Origin: an uncultured Blautia sp.
GTDB lineage: Bacteria > Bacillota > Clostridia > Lachnospirales > Lachnospiraceae
Direction of reading: 5' to 3'
DNA length: 64,000 nucleotides
Assembly (NCBI GenBank): GCA_934394545.1
Contig: CAKRRG010000005.1
Span: 31,350-95,349, forward strand
Of the stretch, positions 46,724-54,979 are shown one piece after another. Below the pieces are notes generated by a model that was not told the DNA's origin, did not search any database, and was given only the letters and a program-made list of their open reading frames with translations. Position 1 is the stretch's first letter; every line of letters starts with the position of its first letter. The position numbers were made by a program, and so were the translations under genes.

Positions 46724-46737
46724 ATTATACTCAGTAT
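46724..46737 (-). promoter_or_regulatory. -10 box and palindrome upstream of the STAND operon
   Basis: On the minus strand a TATAAT (46729-46724) overlaps the 11-base palindrome ATACT-C-AGTAT (46727-46737). No good -35 box is found at 17 bases, so activation by a bound protein is possible. Confidence 0.4.
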
Positions 46738-46761
46738 GTAATAGAATAAAAATGATAAAGA

Positions 46762-46777
46762 TTAGGAAAATTCCTAA
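46762..46777 (-). terminator. Weak hairpin after the acetyltransferase gene
   Basis: TTAGGAA-AA-TTCCTAA, AT-rich, just past the acetyltransferase stop on the minus strand. Too weak to be certain as terminator. Confidence 0.35.
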
Positions 46778-46785
46778 AAAATGAA

Positions 46786-47418
46786 TCATTTTCTTCTTTT
46801 GATTATTTTGGCAGGGACGCCAATTGCAACTGAATATGGAGGAAGTGATTTTGTGACTATTGCTCCGGCACCTATTACGCAACCGTCACCTATGATAACT
46901 CCTGGCATTATCATTGCATTAGCACCGAGCCAGACGTCGTTTCCGATGGTTATCGGTTTGATATGATGTCCTTGATCACGAATCAAAACATTGGGGTTTT
47001 TATAATGATGCATTCCACTATTAATAATAACTCCTGGACCAATTAAAACATTAGATCCGATAGTAATTTCACTACGAGCTGTAATGTAAACATTTCTATT
47101 AATAAAGCAATTATAGCCAATAGATACTTTATATGGATAACAAATTATAGAATGAGGACATATATACAATTTTCCACCACTATGTTTTATTGATTTTTCT
47201 ATAAAATAACTTCGAACGGATGTGTCAACATTGCTCGTTGATAAAAGTGAATATCGCTGCTGCAATTTATGCCAATTTTCAGATCCAGCAGGACAATGTT
47301 TGAGTTGCAAATCAACAATTTTTTTTCGTAATTTAAGAGTTATACTATTAATGAAATCTTTCTGATGGGAACACTTATCAGGAAAGAGTTCATTGAATTC
47401 AACAAATTCTCGTCTCAT
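46786..47418 (-). CDS. Left-handed beta-helix O-acetyltransferase
   Basis: 210 residues. Residues 85-205 show hexapeptide repeats (HSIICYPYKVSIGYNCFINR, TIGSNVLIGPGVIINSGMHH, ITIGNDVWLGANAMIMPGV, IGDGCVIGAGAIVTKSLP) typical of maltose/galactoside-type acetyltransferases; the catalytic His is in NSGMHHYK. GAGGAT lies 7 bases before the ATG. Such enzymes acetylate sugars using acetyl-CoA. It may belong functionally to the polysaccharide locus, although on the opposite strand and separated from it, or it may be the first gene of the STAND operon. Confidence 0.82.
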   Translation of the reverse strand: MRREFVEFNELFPDKCSHQKDFINSITLKLRKKIVDLQLKHCPAGSENWHKLQQRYSLLSTSNVDTSVRSYFIEKSIKHSGGKLYICPHSIICYPYKVSIGYNCFINRNVYITARSEITIGSNVLIGPGVIINSGMHHYKNPNVLIRDQGHHIKPITIGNDVWLGANAMIMPGVIIGDGCVIGAGAIVTKSLPPYSVAIGVPAKIIKRRK

Positions 47419-48356
47419 AAATTTATCCTCAATAAGCTTAACTCACATGTGATGATGTTGGGGCAAAAGTTCTCAACTGTGATACTAGGATTCTTGACTC
47501 GCAACTGTTTTTGCTGAATATCACCAGATGAAAAGAATACTTTCCCCATATACCTTCCTATCCGTCTGCGGCTTGGAACAATTTTGAAGAATCACATTCA
47601 GAGCAGTTCTGGTTTTGTTCAGAGCAGCTCTTTTCTGATTGCTCTGAACAGGATACTTTACTTATGAATTATAACACAGAGTTATATAAAGTACCATTTG
47701 AAAGAAGTTATTTCTATATTAAGAATAGTAGCAATAATATAATGAAAAGTTTGTTCTGCATAATATTTTTAACTAGAGAATATGCGCTGATTGACCCTGT
47801 GATTTATGGACTAATCAGCGCATATCTTATCATTAATAAAACTATGGAGAACTTATGGTGATTCTCACGTATTAGTCTAACCGTGTAACAGCTTAGTTAT
47901 TTTGTTGGTAACTGTTCGACAAAATGACCGTATCATTTTGAACATAAATGTGGGATATCTGCCAGTGATATGGAACTTAATTTTCCATTCTTTTTTGTTG
48001 AAACAAATGGATACTTTACAACACAAATTATTGGTACGAATGTTACAGCTTGAATTTTCATTCAATTTTTTCATAGAGAAGCTCCTTTCTTGTTTTGCGA
48101 TTATTGACTTTAATGTTCCTTTTATTAAGTAGATTATAATATTATTGATAGGGAAAAAAATATAGCATTGAAGAGTAACTTTCCTAATTTTAGCTATGAA
48201 AAAAGTAGGAAATTTCCCAAGCTTTGCAACGGTGCTTAATTGTGAACTTCCAAAGTACCAGAAGAATATTGAATAGTATCCTTGAAATGGAGGTTAGTTG
48301 ATGTTAAGATGATAATAAGGAAGATGTAGATAAGCTGAGAAAAGAAGGTGTTATCA
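47419..48356. other. Intergenic region without a convincing gene
   Basis: About 940 bases. It holds a partial copy of the GGGTCAAAAG repeat (TGATGATGTTGGGGCAAAAG at 47453-47472), a cluster of CAGAGCAG direct repeats with an inverted TGCTCTGAA (47600-47650), and a 13-bp perfect stem ATATGCGCTGATT (47780-47792) with AATCAGCGCATAT (47813-47825). Small open frames here have no ribosome sites or known domains. Composition is strongly AT-rich, consistent with the edge of an inserted island. Confidence 0.55.
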
Positions 48357-49178
48357 ATGAATGAGGAAGAAAGATTTGATTTTGAGCAAAAGCATGAAGA
48401 AGACCTTCAAAGATTACGTGGCTTTCGTCTTTTAGATGATGATTTTATGAGCAAAGTATTTGAAGATAAGGACTGCGTGGAATTTTTATTGCAGATTATA
48501 TTAAAACGAGATGATCTTAAAGTTACAAGTGTAAGTAGTCAATATGTAATAAAAAATTTACAAGGGCGTTCTGTTCGTCTGGATATTCTTGCGGTGGATC
48601 GACAAAATCAGGTGTATAATATTGAAATTCAAAGAGATGATAAAGGTGCAGGTGTAAAGAGAGCTAGATATAATAGTAGCTTAATTGATGCAAATGTGAC
48701 AGAACCAGGTGAACAATATCAAAACTTAAATGAAACGTATGTGGTTTTTATTACAGAAAATGATGTGCTAGGAGAGAATCTTCCAATATATCATGTGGAT
48801 CGTATTGTCAGAGAAACAGGAAAAATGTTCAATGACCAATCGCATATTATATATGTAAACTCTCAGATAAAAGATGAAACAGCATTAGGAAAACTTATGC
48901 ATGATTTTACATGTACCAATGCTAAAGATATGTACTATGAAGTGTTGGCTGATCGTGTACATTATTCTAAAGAAGATGAGAAAGGGGTGGCAATTATGTG
49001 TAAAGCTATGGAAGATATGAGAAATGAAGCGGCAAGAGAAGCGGAAAAAATGAAAGCGATTCGTATGGCTCGTTTAATGATAGAAGATGGAAAGCTTAGT
49101 TATGAAGATATTGCAATGTACACAGAGCTTACTCTGAAAGAAGTAGAAAAAATAGCTTTGGAAAAGAAAAGTGCATAA
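48357..49178 (+). CDS. Rpn family PD-(D/E)XK nuclease (recombination-promoting/putative transposase)
   Basis: 273 residues from ATG 48357 (AAGAAGG upstream). The nuclease core shows VRLDILAVDRQNQVYNIEIQRDDKG: the Asp of the first strand and the E-x-Q pair of the second fit the PD-(D/E)XK site of Rpn/PF12784 proteins. The C-terminus holds a helical tail (EREAEKMKAIRMARLMIEDG-like, shown in part as EAEKMKAIRMARLMIEDGK) and an HTH-like LSYEDIAMYTELTLKEVEKI. These genes are abundant in gut Firmicutes and cut DNA to promote recombination. Intact and often mobile. Confidence 0.8.
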   Translation: MNEEERFDFEQKHEEDLQRLRGFRLLDDDFMSKVFEDKDCVEFLLQIILKRDDLKVTSVSSQYVIKNLQGRSVRLDILAVDRQNQVYNIEIQRDDKGAGVKRARYNSSLIDANVTEPGEQYQNLNETYVVFITENDVLGENLPIYHVDRIVRETGKMFNDQSHIIYVNSQIKDETALGKLMHDFTCTNAKDMYYEVLADRVHYSKEDEKGVAIMCKAMEDMRNEAAREAEKMKAIRMARLMIEDGKLSYEDIAMYTELTLKEVEKIALEKKSA

Positions 49179-49201
49179 TTGTGAACCTCCGATAAAATCT
49201 C

Positions 49202-49220
49202 CCCTAAACAAATTTTAGGG
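49202..49220 (+). terminator. Hairpin after the Rpn gene
   Basis: CCCTAAA (49202-49208) with TTTAGGG (49214-49220). No T-run follows, so termination is uncertain. Confidence 0.35.
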
Positions 49221-49244
49221 TTGATGGAGAATAAAAAAATATTG

Positions 49245-49330
49245 AAAATCCGGCATTTGCGGGCGATTTGGCTTGCAAACGACCGGATTTTATGATAAAA
49301 TAATTATAGGGTATTTATACCCTATAATTA
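49245..49330. repeat. Paired inverted repeats upstream of the transposase
   Basis: AAAATCCGG (49245-49253) pairs with CCGGATTTT (49283-49291), with an inner TTTGC/GCAAA match; then a near-perfect palindrome TAATTATAGGGTA (49301-49313) with TACCCTATAATTA (49318-49330). Such hairpins before a transposase start usually block outside transcription or mark the IS end. True IS ends could not be matched on the right side. Confidence 0.55.
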
Positions 49331-49362
49331 TGAGAGAATTTATTTAAAATGGAGGGAGTTCC

Positions 49363-51057
49363 ATGTTCCTGAAATATAAAGTTGATATTCCGGTTGTGCC
49401 GGGAAAACTGGTGAGAAAAAAACGTGGCGGACACACTTATATAGAGTTTGAGTATGACAGAATTTATGACCCTGTCAAACAATATACGTATCCAAAACGA
49501 GCTTCTATTGGCCGTGTGGACCCGGAAAATCCGAACAGAATGACTCCGAATGAAAACTTTTTAAAGTACTTTCCTGATGCAGATATTCCAGAAGAAATAG
49601 ATCGTTCAGAGAGGAGTCCATATTTAAATATTGGTTCATATGTTGTGCTTCAAAAACTCATAAGGGACAGCAAGTTAAGAGAAATTTTAGGTGAATATAT
49701 GGATGAAAAGGACACCGGATTTTTGCTGGATCTGGCCTGCTACAGCATTATTGAAGAGAATAATGCCGGGCAGTATTATCCGGATTATGCATATGAACAC
49801 GCTCTTTTCACACCAGATATGAAGATATATACAGATTCAAAAGTATCCGATTTTTTTCGAAAATTAAAGCCGGAACAGTCGGTTGGTTTTCTAAATAGTT
49901 GGAATAAATTGAAGAATAAAAGACAGAAGATTTATCTGTCCTATGATTCTACAAATAAAAACTGCCAGGCAGGGGACATAGATCTTTTAGAGTATGGAAA
50001 CGCAAAAAAAGATGCAGGTCTGCCTGTTTTTAATTACTCGGTTGCATGTGATTGTGCGAACCGTGAGCCTCTTTTTTATGAATTATATCCGGGAAGTCTT
50101 AATGATATTTCCCAGCTGACCTGTATGATTGACAAGGCGCATGGATATGGCTACAGGAACATTGGATTTATTCTGGACAGGGGGTATTTCAGTAAAGGAA
50201 ATCTGGAATACATGGAAAACAACGGTTACAGTTTTTTGATCATGGTAAAGGGGATGAAGGACTTTATCCGTGAGATTGTGATAGAAAATCAGGGCAGTTT
50301 TGAGAACAGCCGAGGAAAGTATATTGATCGTTATGATCTGTACGGAACAACTGTCAGGCGCCTGTTATACGAAGGTGATACGAAAAAAAGAAATATCCAT
50401 ATTTACTACAGTGATGGAAAAGCATATGGTGAAAAACAGGAGATCAAGCAGAAGATACGCCGGCTGAAAAAATATCTGGACGGATGTGTTGGGAAAGAAT
50501 GTGCAGCATTTGGACCGGAGCTCATGAAGTATTTTTATCTGAATTTTGAGAAGGATGGGAAGACGTTGAAGCTTGCAGAAGAGAACACTTCAGCAGTAGA
50601 AAAGGAACTGTCTCTGGCAGGATATTTTGCCATTGTTTCATCAGAAAATATGACGGCACGGGAAGCAATTGAGTTATATAAAAGCAGAGATGCATCAGAA
50701 AAACTGTTCCGCAGTGACAAATCTTATCTTGGAAATAAAAGCATGCGCGTATATAGTGATGAAGCATTGTCATCAAAGGTATTTATCCAGTTTATTGCTC
50801 TGATCTTGCGGAGTAGGATCTATACAGCGCTGAAAGAAAAAAGTGAAAATATGCCGGAAAAACCGAACTATCTGACAGTTCCGGCTGCATTAAAAGAACT
50901 GGAAAAGATAGTAATGATACGTCAGCTTGACGGCGTTTATCGTCTGGATCATGCTGTCACCGCAACACAGAAAAACATACTGGATGCCTTTGGTTTAAAT
51001 GAAGGAAATGTGCGGTATCAGGCGAAAGAGATCGGAAATATTTTGCAGAACCAGTAA
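49363..51057 (+). CDS. IS1634-type transposase (IS4 superfamily)
   Basis: 564 residues, full length for the IS1634 group. DDE features: first Asp in IYLSYDSTNKN (about 203), second Asp in FILDRGYFSKGNLEY (about 271) and the YREK-like Glu region in IELYKSRDASEKLFRSDKSY (about 440-460, here Y-x-x-R-x-x-x-E). ATG 49363 follows GGAGGG. Apparently intact, so the element may still move. Target-site duplication could not be identified by eye. Confidence 0.88.
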   Translation: MFLKYKVDIPVVPGKLVRKKRGGHTYIEFEYDRIYDPVKQYTYPKRASIGRVDPENPNRMTPNENFLKYFPDADIPEEIDRSERSPYLNIGSYVVLQKLIRDSKLREILGEYMDEKDTGFLLDLACYSIIEENNAGQYYPDYAYEHALFTPDMKIYTDSKVSDFFRKLKPEQSVGFLNSWNKLKNKRQKIYLSYDSTNKNCQAGDIDLLEYGNAKKDAGLPVFNYSVACDCANREPLFYELYPGSLNDISQLTCMIDKAHGYGYRNIGFILDRGYFSKGNLEYMENNGYSFLIMVKGMKDFIREIVIENQGSFENSRGKYIDRYDLYGTTVRRLLYEGDTKKRNIHIYYSDGKAYGEKQEIKQKIRRLKKYLDGCVGKECAAFGPELMKYFYLNFEKDGKTLKLAEENTSAVEKELSLAGYFAIVSSENMTAREAIELYKSRDASEKLFRSDKSYLGNKSMRVYSDEALSSKVFIQFIALILRSRIYTALKEKSENMPEKPNYLTVPAALKELEKIVMIRQLDGVYRLDHAVTATQKNILDAFGLNEGNVRYQAKEIGNILQNQ

Positions 51058-51098
51058 GAAAACGAAGGTGAAAAAGAGCATGGCAAGGATGAGAAGAA

Positions 51099-51203
51099 GC
51101 AGTTGATGAACTGTTAAAAGCTATGGAAAACAGCAGCCGTTCTTATGACGAAATTCTGGCATTTATTACCTCAGAAAATGTACCAGAGGACGAGGAAAAA
51201 TAG
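51099..51203 (+). pseudogene. C-terminal fragment of an unrecognised gene
   Basis: An open stretch of 34 codons without a start (AVDELLKAMENSSRSYDEIL, then AFITSENVPEDEEK and TAG). The other frame just upstream (EKEHGKDEKKQ) reads into it, suggesting a frameshift. It lies directly behind the transposase and looks like a gene cut by the IS. Family unknown. Confidence 0.4.
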
Positions 51204-51299
51204 GACTGAGTGATCCCATTGAAAGGCAGGAGGGGAAGATTTAACCAGTTATTTGGAGTGTGCGCCTGCCTTTAGGGGATTTATTTTCGGAAGTTCACA

Positions 51300-51396
51300 C
51301 GTAAGGACTGGAAATTGGATCTTCGTGTCAATGAACGCACAGAACTGGAGATTTTCGCTGAAGAAAATCCTCCAAAGCGTGTGAATCGTCCAGAAG
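51300..51396 (+). pseudogene. Internal fragment of a glyoxalase (VOC) gene
   Basis: 97 bases encoding RKDWKLDLRVNERTELEIFA and the following EENPPKRVNRPE. It matches the intact VOC gene at 57533-57629 with 11 differences and no gaps. No start or stop of its own. Ends abruptly at 51396 at the junction with a minus-strand fragment. Confidence 0.8.
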
Positions 51397-51408
51397 TGTT
51401 GTGGCACT

Positions 51409-51567
51409 TTATAATTCTGAGATGTCCTTGCAGACCATCGGTGATGAGTTGAGTTTGAACCCCATGTCTTTCAGTTTGATAGCCCGTTGTGAGATGATCT
51501 CTTCTGGATTCCGGGTCTTATAGCGGCGAACCACAGCATCGGCGGTATCAATTATGCGTGTGTTCAA
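51409..51567 (-). pseudogene. Truncated ImmA/IrrE-type metallopeptidase gene
   Basis: Behind the XRE gene on the minus strand, AAAGGAG precedes a TTG at 51567 and a 52-codon frame: residues 2-25 (NTRIIDTADAVVRRYKTRNP) match the N-terminus of ImmA/IrrE-like proteins found beside XRE repressors in mobile elements. From about residue 26 the sequence differs and stops at TAA 51411-51409; the HExxH peptidase core is missing. So the repressor has lost its cleavage partner. Confidence 0.55.
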
Positions 51568-51602
51568 AGTAGACTCCTTTCCTCCGGAGTAAATGTGACT
51601 CT

Positions 51603-51983
51603 TTACCGCAGATATTTTTTTGGAGTAAATTTCTTCGCATCAGCTTTTGCATCGAGGAAAAGTGCTTCCATTTCTTTGATAAATGCCGCTTGATCTTCTT
51701 CGGACAGTTCACCGCCTGCAAACAGGGCTGTGGTCTGTTCTTTTATTTTCTTTGCCTGTGCAACACCACGGGAGCCATACTTTTTTCGTACATCCGCATA
51801 GAAGAGGTCATCGTTGAGTTCTTGCTGGAAAGTGGCCTCATCCATAAAATAATCGGTGGTGACTCCAAGAGCTGCGGCAATCTTCTGGATTGCATCTACG
51901 CTTGGTTCACGCTGGTTAGATTCAATATAGCGGATCGCACGGTCTGACATAGAAGCCCGACGTGCCAGTTCAGCCATACTCAT
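51603..51983 (-). CDS. XRE family repressor, start uncertain
   Basis: 126 residues from ATG 51983. HTH of the Cro/C1 type (MSMAELARRASMSDRAIRYI at the start, ESNQREPSVDAIQKIAAALG) and a C-terminal helical tail. The frame stays open upstream past 52100 and encodes NGDKIKALRTAQH just before this ATG, which is the missing first HTH helix, but contains no ATG, GTG or TTG with a ribosome site. GGAG precedes an ATA codon in that frame. The native start may have been mutated or the 5' part replaced. It likely controls the divergent promoter at 52172. Confidence 0.65.
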   Translation of the reverse strand: MSMAELARRASMSDRAIRYIESNQREPSVDAIQKIAAALGVTTDYFMDEATFQQELNDDLFYADVRKKYGSRGVAQAKKIKEQTTALFAGGELSEEDQAAFIKEMEALFLDAKADAKKFTPKKYLR

Positions 51984-52143
51984 GTGCTGGGCGGTGCGGA
52001 GGGCTTTTATTTTATCTCCGTTGGTTGCGTCAGGAGCCAGAGTAGTGGCGGCCTCTGCCTTGGCATCCTGTGTGTTAAGTGGACTGGTTTCAAAGTTCGT
52101 TTCTTTTTCGTTGAAATGTATGGTGCAAAAATGTACACTAAAA

Positions 52144-52240
52144 ACATTTCAAAAATTAAATTGGAAATGTGTTGACTTATACTACGATAGATGATAGTAT
52201 ATGTACATGAAAAACATTTCAAGTATATAAAACGAAATGG
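52144..52240. promoter_or_regulatory. Two matching inverted repeats, candidate operators
   Basis: ACATTTC-N13-GAAATGT at 52144-52170 and ACATTTC-N13-GAAATGG at 52214-52240, one just upstream of the -35 box and one after the -10 box of the S/M promoter. A further GAAATGT is at 52113-52119. Architecture fits a dimeric regulator such as the divergent XRE protein. Confidence 0.55.
52172..52200 (+). promoter_or_regulatory. Promoter of the methyltransferase operon
   Basis: TTGACT at 52172-52177, 17 bases, TAGTAT at 52195-52200. It sits between the two candidate operators. Confidence 0.6.
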
Positions 52241-52250
52241 CGGTGAAAGT

Positions 52251-52862
52251 ATGAATGTTGAATTTGGAGATTTGATGGGAATGAGCATGGTCGGAAGCAT
52301 CATGTCCAGACTGCAGATAAAAGAGGATGACAGGATAAAGGGAATCAAAGCTGAAAAAGTTACCGTTCTGGTACCGAAAGCAATTTCTAATGGTAGTGTA
52401 AACCATCAAGAGTTGACAGAGTACGAGGTAAAGGAAGGAAGTGGACAATCACGGCTGACTGTTGTCGATGATATTGTTATAAAGCTGACAACACCTTATA
52501 GCTGTGCGCTGATTACGGAAGAAGATGAGGATTTGGTTGTTCCGTCCTATTGTATGATATGCAGAGATTTTGATACGCAAGAAGTGGATTTAGACTATCT
52601 GGTTGGCTATCTGAATACTGAATATGCACGACAACTTCTTACGGCTGGGGTTGCTGCAACAACCAATTCGATGTTAAAGCCTAAAGATGTACATCGACTT
52701 CCAGTACCAATGCTTCCAATAGAGGAACAGCGATTGCTTGGGAGACTTTATAGGTTGAGTTCTGAGAAACAGCTGGTGTTGAAGCGGATGCTTACGAATG
52801 AAGAGGCGATGGCAGATAATCTTATAACATCAGCGATTTTGGGGGTGATGAAGGATGAATGA
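52251..52862 (+). CDS. Type I restriction S-subunit-like protein, single half
   Basis: 203 residues from ATG 52251 (GGCGGTGA upstream). It resembles one target-recognition half of HsdS: a variable beta-rich part with IVIKLTTPYSCALITEEDE (the classic dVlf..t.p strand), VPSYCMICR, then the conserved helix region YLVGYLNTEYARQLLTAG, LKPKDVHRLPVPMLPIEEQ and a long C-terminal spacer helix. Full HsdS has two such halves of about 400 residues, so this would have to dimerise. It overlaps the methylase gene by 8 bases. Confidence 0.72.
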   Translation: MNVEFGDLMGMSMVGSIMSRLQIKEDDRIKGIKAEKVTVLVPKAISNGSVNHQELTEYEVKEGSGQSRLTVVDDIVIKLTTPYSCALITEEDEDLVVPSYCMICRDFDTQEVDLDYLVGYLNTEYARQLLTAGVAATTNSMLKPKDVHRLPVPMLPIEEQRLLGRLYRLSSEKQLVLKRMLTNEEAMADNLITSAILGVMKDE

Positions 52863-54318
52863 TATAAAGTTGGTTGAAAGTAACGAACAGCCAATGAAAA
52901 ATCATTTGCTGTCGAGCCGTGAAAGGATTCGATCAATATATTGGGCAATAGAATTAGAACTACGAGGCTGGGATATTAGAAGTGCGTTTGTAGGCGGAAC
53001 AGTATCTGCTATCGTGTATGTGACTTTTCTAAAATACATTTCAGACAGAAGAGAACAATTAGGACTACAAGTTTCAGACTTGTATAGATATGATGCCTTG
53101 CTTAATCTATATCCAAATGTGGTTAACCAGCAAGAATTGTGTGAATACCTGGGTGATGTGGAAAGACAACTGGGGCTTTCCCAGCGGTTGCTACAAAATT
53201 TTGTACTGGACATAAAAAGCCCTAATTTAGATGCAAAATTTTTAGATGCTTTACACATTGCAAATGAATTGGACTTTAGAAGTAATGATATAGCACAAAT
53301 TGAAATCGAAGAGCTTGTTCATATTGTGGAAAAGGTGATTGAATCAGAAGGAAAGGTAAGTGGGCTTGTATATACGCCTTTGGCTATTTCGACTTTAATG
53401 AGTGAAATCTGTCAGATTAAAGACGGAATGTCCGTCTATGATCCATGCGCTGGTTGTGGTCTTTCTCTTATTCAAGCAATAAGAGGGAAAGACGTTAGTG
53501 TATTTGCGCAGGAACAAAATATGCACATTGCTGCAATTCTTGAAATGCTACTTATTATGACCGGTGTGCGTAAGGGAGCAGTCCGGTGCGATGATTCGAT
53601 TTGGCATCCATTAACGCAGACTTTCAATCAGAAATTTGATTGTATTATTAGTGAGCCACCTTATATGAGGCCAGAAACATCCTATAGAACATCGATTGAT
53701 AAAAATCTGATTGGTCAAGTCTTATACTATCCGGATCAGAAGATTGAGGATACTTGGATTTTTATTAGACATATAGTGGCGTCTCTTAAAGAGAATGGTA
53801 AAGCAGCGGTGTTAGTGCCAATGTCAATGCTGACTCGTGAAGGATCAGCTGCTGTCAGCAGGAAGAAACTGATAGCAGATGGTTATATAGATAGTGTTAT
53901 TGAACTCCCAGCAAATGCATTCTCAAATCGGAATATGAAAACATCGATTTTAATTTTGCGTAAAGAAAGGCTGATTCACAATATATATATGCTGGATCTG
54001 TCGAGAGGATTGTGGGACGAAAAATGCAAAACTGGAAAAGATGGAATTGCCGAAATTACAGAGATGGTGCTTAATCGTAAAACAGTTGCAGGTGCGTCAG
54101 ATATAGTAGAAATGGAAGAAATTGTCCAAAACGCTTATCAGTTAGCAGTTTCTCGTTATGTGCCGCAGAAAATTGATGTGGAACAGTTTTTAGCAGATTC
54201 CGTAAAGCTGTATCGGACGGCAGATAAGCTGGAAGAAAAGTTTGAAAGATTATGCAGAGAGTTTAAAGATGCAATGGAAGATTATAATGGATATTGCAAT
54301 GAAAGAAAGTCGAAATGA
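52855..54318 (+). CDS. N-6 adenine DNA methyltransferase (HsdM-like)
   Basis: 487 residues. SAM-binding motif I is DPCAGCGLSL (about 196) and the catalytic motif IV reads SEPPYMRP (about 266), a variant of NPPY/NPPF with Glu-Pro. The N-terminal helical part (about 25-150) corresponds to HsdM_N. LPANAFSNRNMKTSILIL fits the later type I M motif region. The Asn-to-Glu change in motif IV is notable because the Asn/Asp contacts the adenine amino group. No HsdR gene lies in the window. Coupled with the S-like gene, so it may be an orphan modification module. Confidence 0.78.
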   Translation: MNDIKLVESNEQPMKNHLLSSRERIRSIYWAIELELRGWDIRSAFVGGTVSAIVYVTFLKYISDRREQLGLQVSDLYRYDALLNLYPNVVNQQELCEYLGDVERQLGLSQRLLQNFVLDIKSPNLDAKFLDALHIANELDFRSNDIAQIEIEELVHIVEKVIESEGKVSGLVYTPLAISTLMSEICQIKDGMSVYDPCAGCGLSLIQAIRGKDVSVFAQEQNMHIAAILEMLLIMTGVRKGAVRCDDSIWHPLTQTFNQKFDCIISEPPYMRPETSYRTSIDKNLIGQVLYYPDQKIEDTWIFIRHIVASLKENGKAAVLVPMSMLTREGSAAVSRKKLIADGYIDSVIELPANAFSNRNMKTSILILRKERLIHNIYMLDLSRGLWDEKCKTGKDGIAEITEMVLNRKTVAGASDIVEMEEIVQNAYQLAVSRYVPQKIDVEQFLADSVKLYRTADKLEEKFERLCREFKDAMEDYNGYCNERKSK

Positions 54319-54331
54319 AGGAGGAAACCGT

Positions 54332-54529
54332 ATGGAGAATGAAATCTATCCAATTATGACAGAGGATGGAAAAATGTTTTGCAAGTGCCGTAATGATGGA
54401 ACAACAGTTGAATTGATTGGAAAAAACTGCTCGATGTCTATACAGGAACTTGTATCAAAGGCTTCAAATCCGAAAATGGCACAGCAGCGCCGTTTTAAGC
54501 GGAAAAACAGAACGACAAAACAAATTTAA
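54332..54529 (+). CDS. Small basic protein of the methyltransferase operon
   Basis: 65 residues from ATG 54332, with AAGGAGGA 7 bases before. It begins MENEIYPIMTEDGKMFCKCR and ends in a strongly basic tail (RRFKRKNRTTKQ). No known family. It starts 13 bases after the methylase stop and surely shares its transcript. Could be a small nucleic-acid-binding helper or inhibitor. Confidence 0.6.
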   Translation: MENEIYPIMTEDGKMFCKCRNDGTTVELIGKNCSMSIQELVSKASNPKMAQQRRFKRKNRTTKQI

Positions 54530-54669
54530 GAAAAAATGCTAGGCAACCCTGCGATATGGCCACAGTGTGCAAGCGGATTATTTCCCCCGAAGCATTGGAC
54601 TGTGCGGTTATAGAACCTAATCATATCGACAAATCAGAGGAAGTCAGTAGAACAAATACGAATAATTTC

Positions 54670-54805
54670 TTACTCTAGAGCGAACCGAGTGGGATGGAAT
54701 CCACTAAGAGAAAAGCCGGGGTAGATAAAAGTTTTATGGTATAGCCTGTACTCAAATTACTTTGAGTCTGGCAGACATGAGCTTTTATCTTCCTCGGCTT
54801 TTTTG
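54670..54805 (+). ncRNA. Candidate structured RNA or elaborate terminator
   Basis: Three hairpins: AGTGG/CCACT (54688-54705); a 21-base outer stem from 54711-54731 to 54782-54802 (AAAAGCCG and GATAAAAG against CTTTTATC and CGGCTTTT) enclosing GCC-ACTCAAA/TTTGAGT-GGC (54744-54772); ending in a T-run 54799-54804. The large multi-branched form is more than a simple terminator. It lies between the methylase operon and an XRE gene in a 450-base stretch without a convincing gene. Biological role unknown. Confidence 0.45.
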
Positions 54806-54979
54806 TTGGTATCAGCATAGACAAAATATTTTAGCATAATCGTTAATATACTTAAATATAACAAAAACATACAGAAAATATATATTTCGGCGCGAAATAC
54901 GCAATCTGTTTCGATGTCGAAAATGACATAAAAAGGATATTATAAGGTAAGACCACAAAAGAGGAAGGAGGTGTCCGGC

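Noticed and set aside
47664..48132. Two small open frames of 65 and 76 codons
   Set aside because: AT-rich, no ribosome sites, one contains a 13-bp inverted repeat; no recognisable domain.
54556..54678. 40-codon frame starting MATVCKRIIS
   Set aside because: No ribosome site and no family; it runs into the structured RNA candidate. Kept out as a gene.
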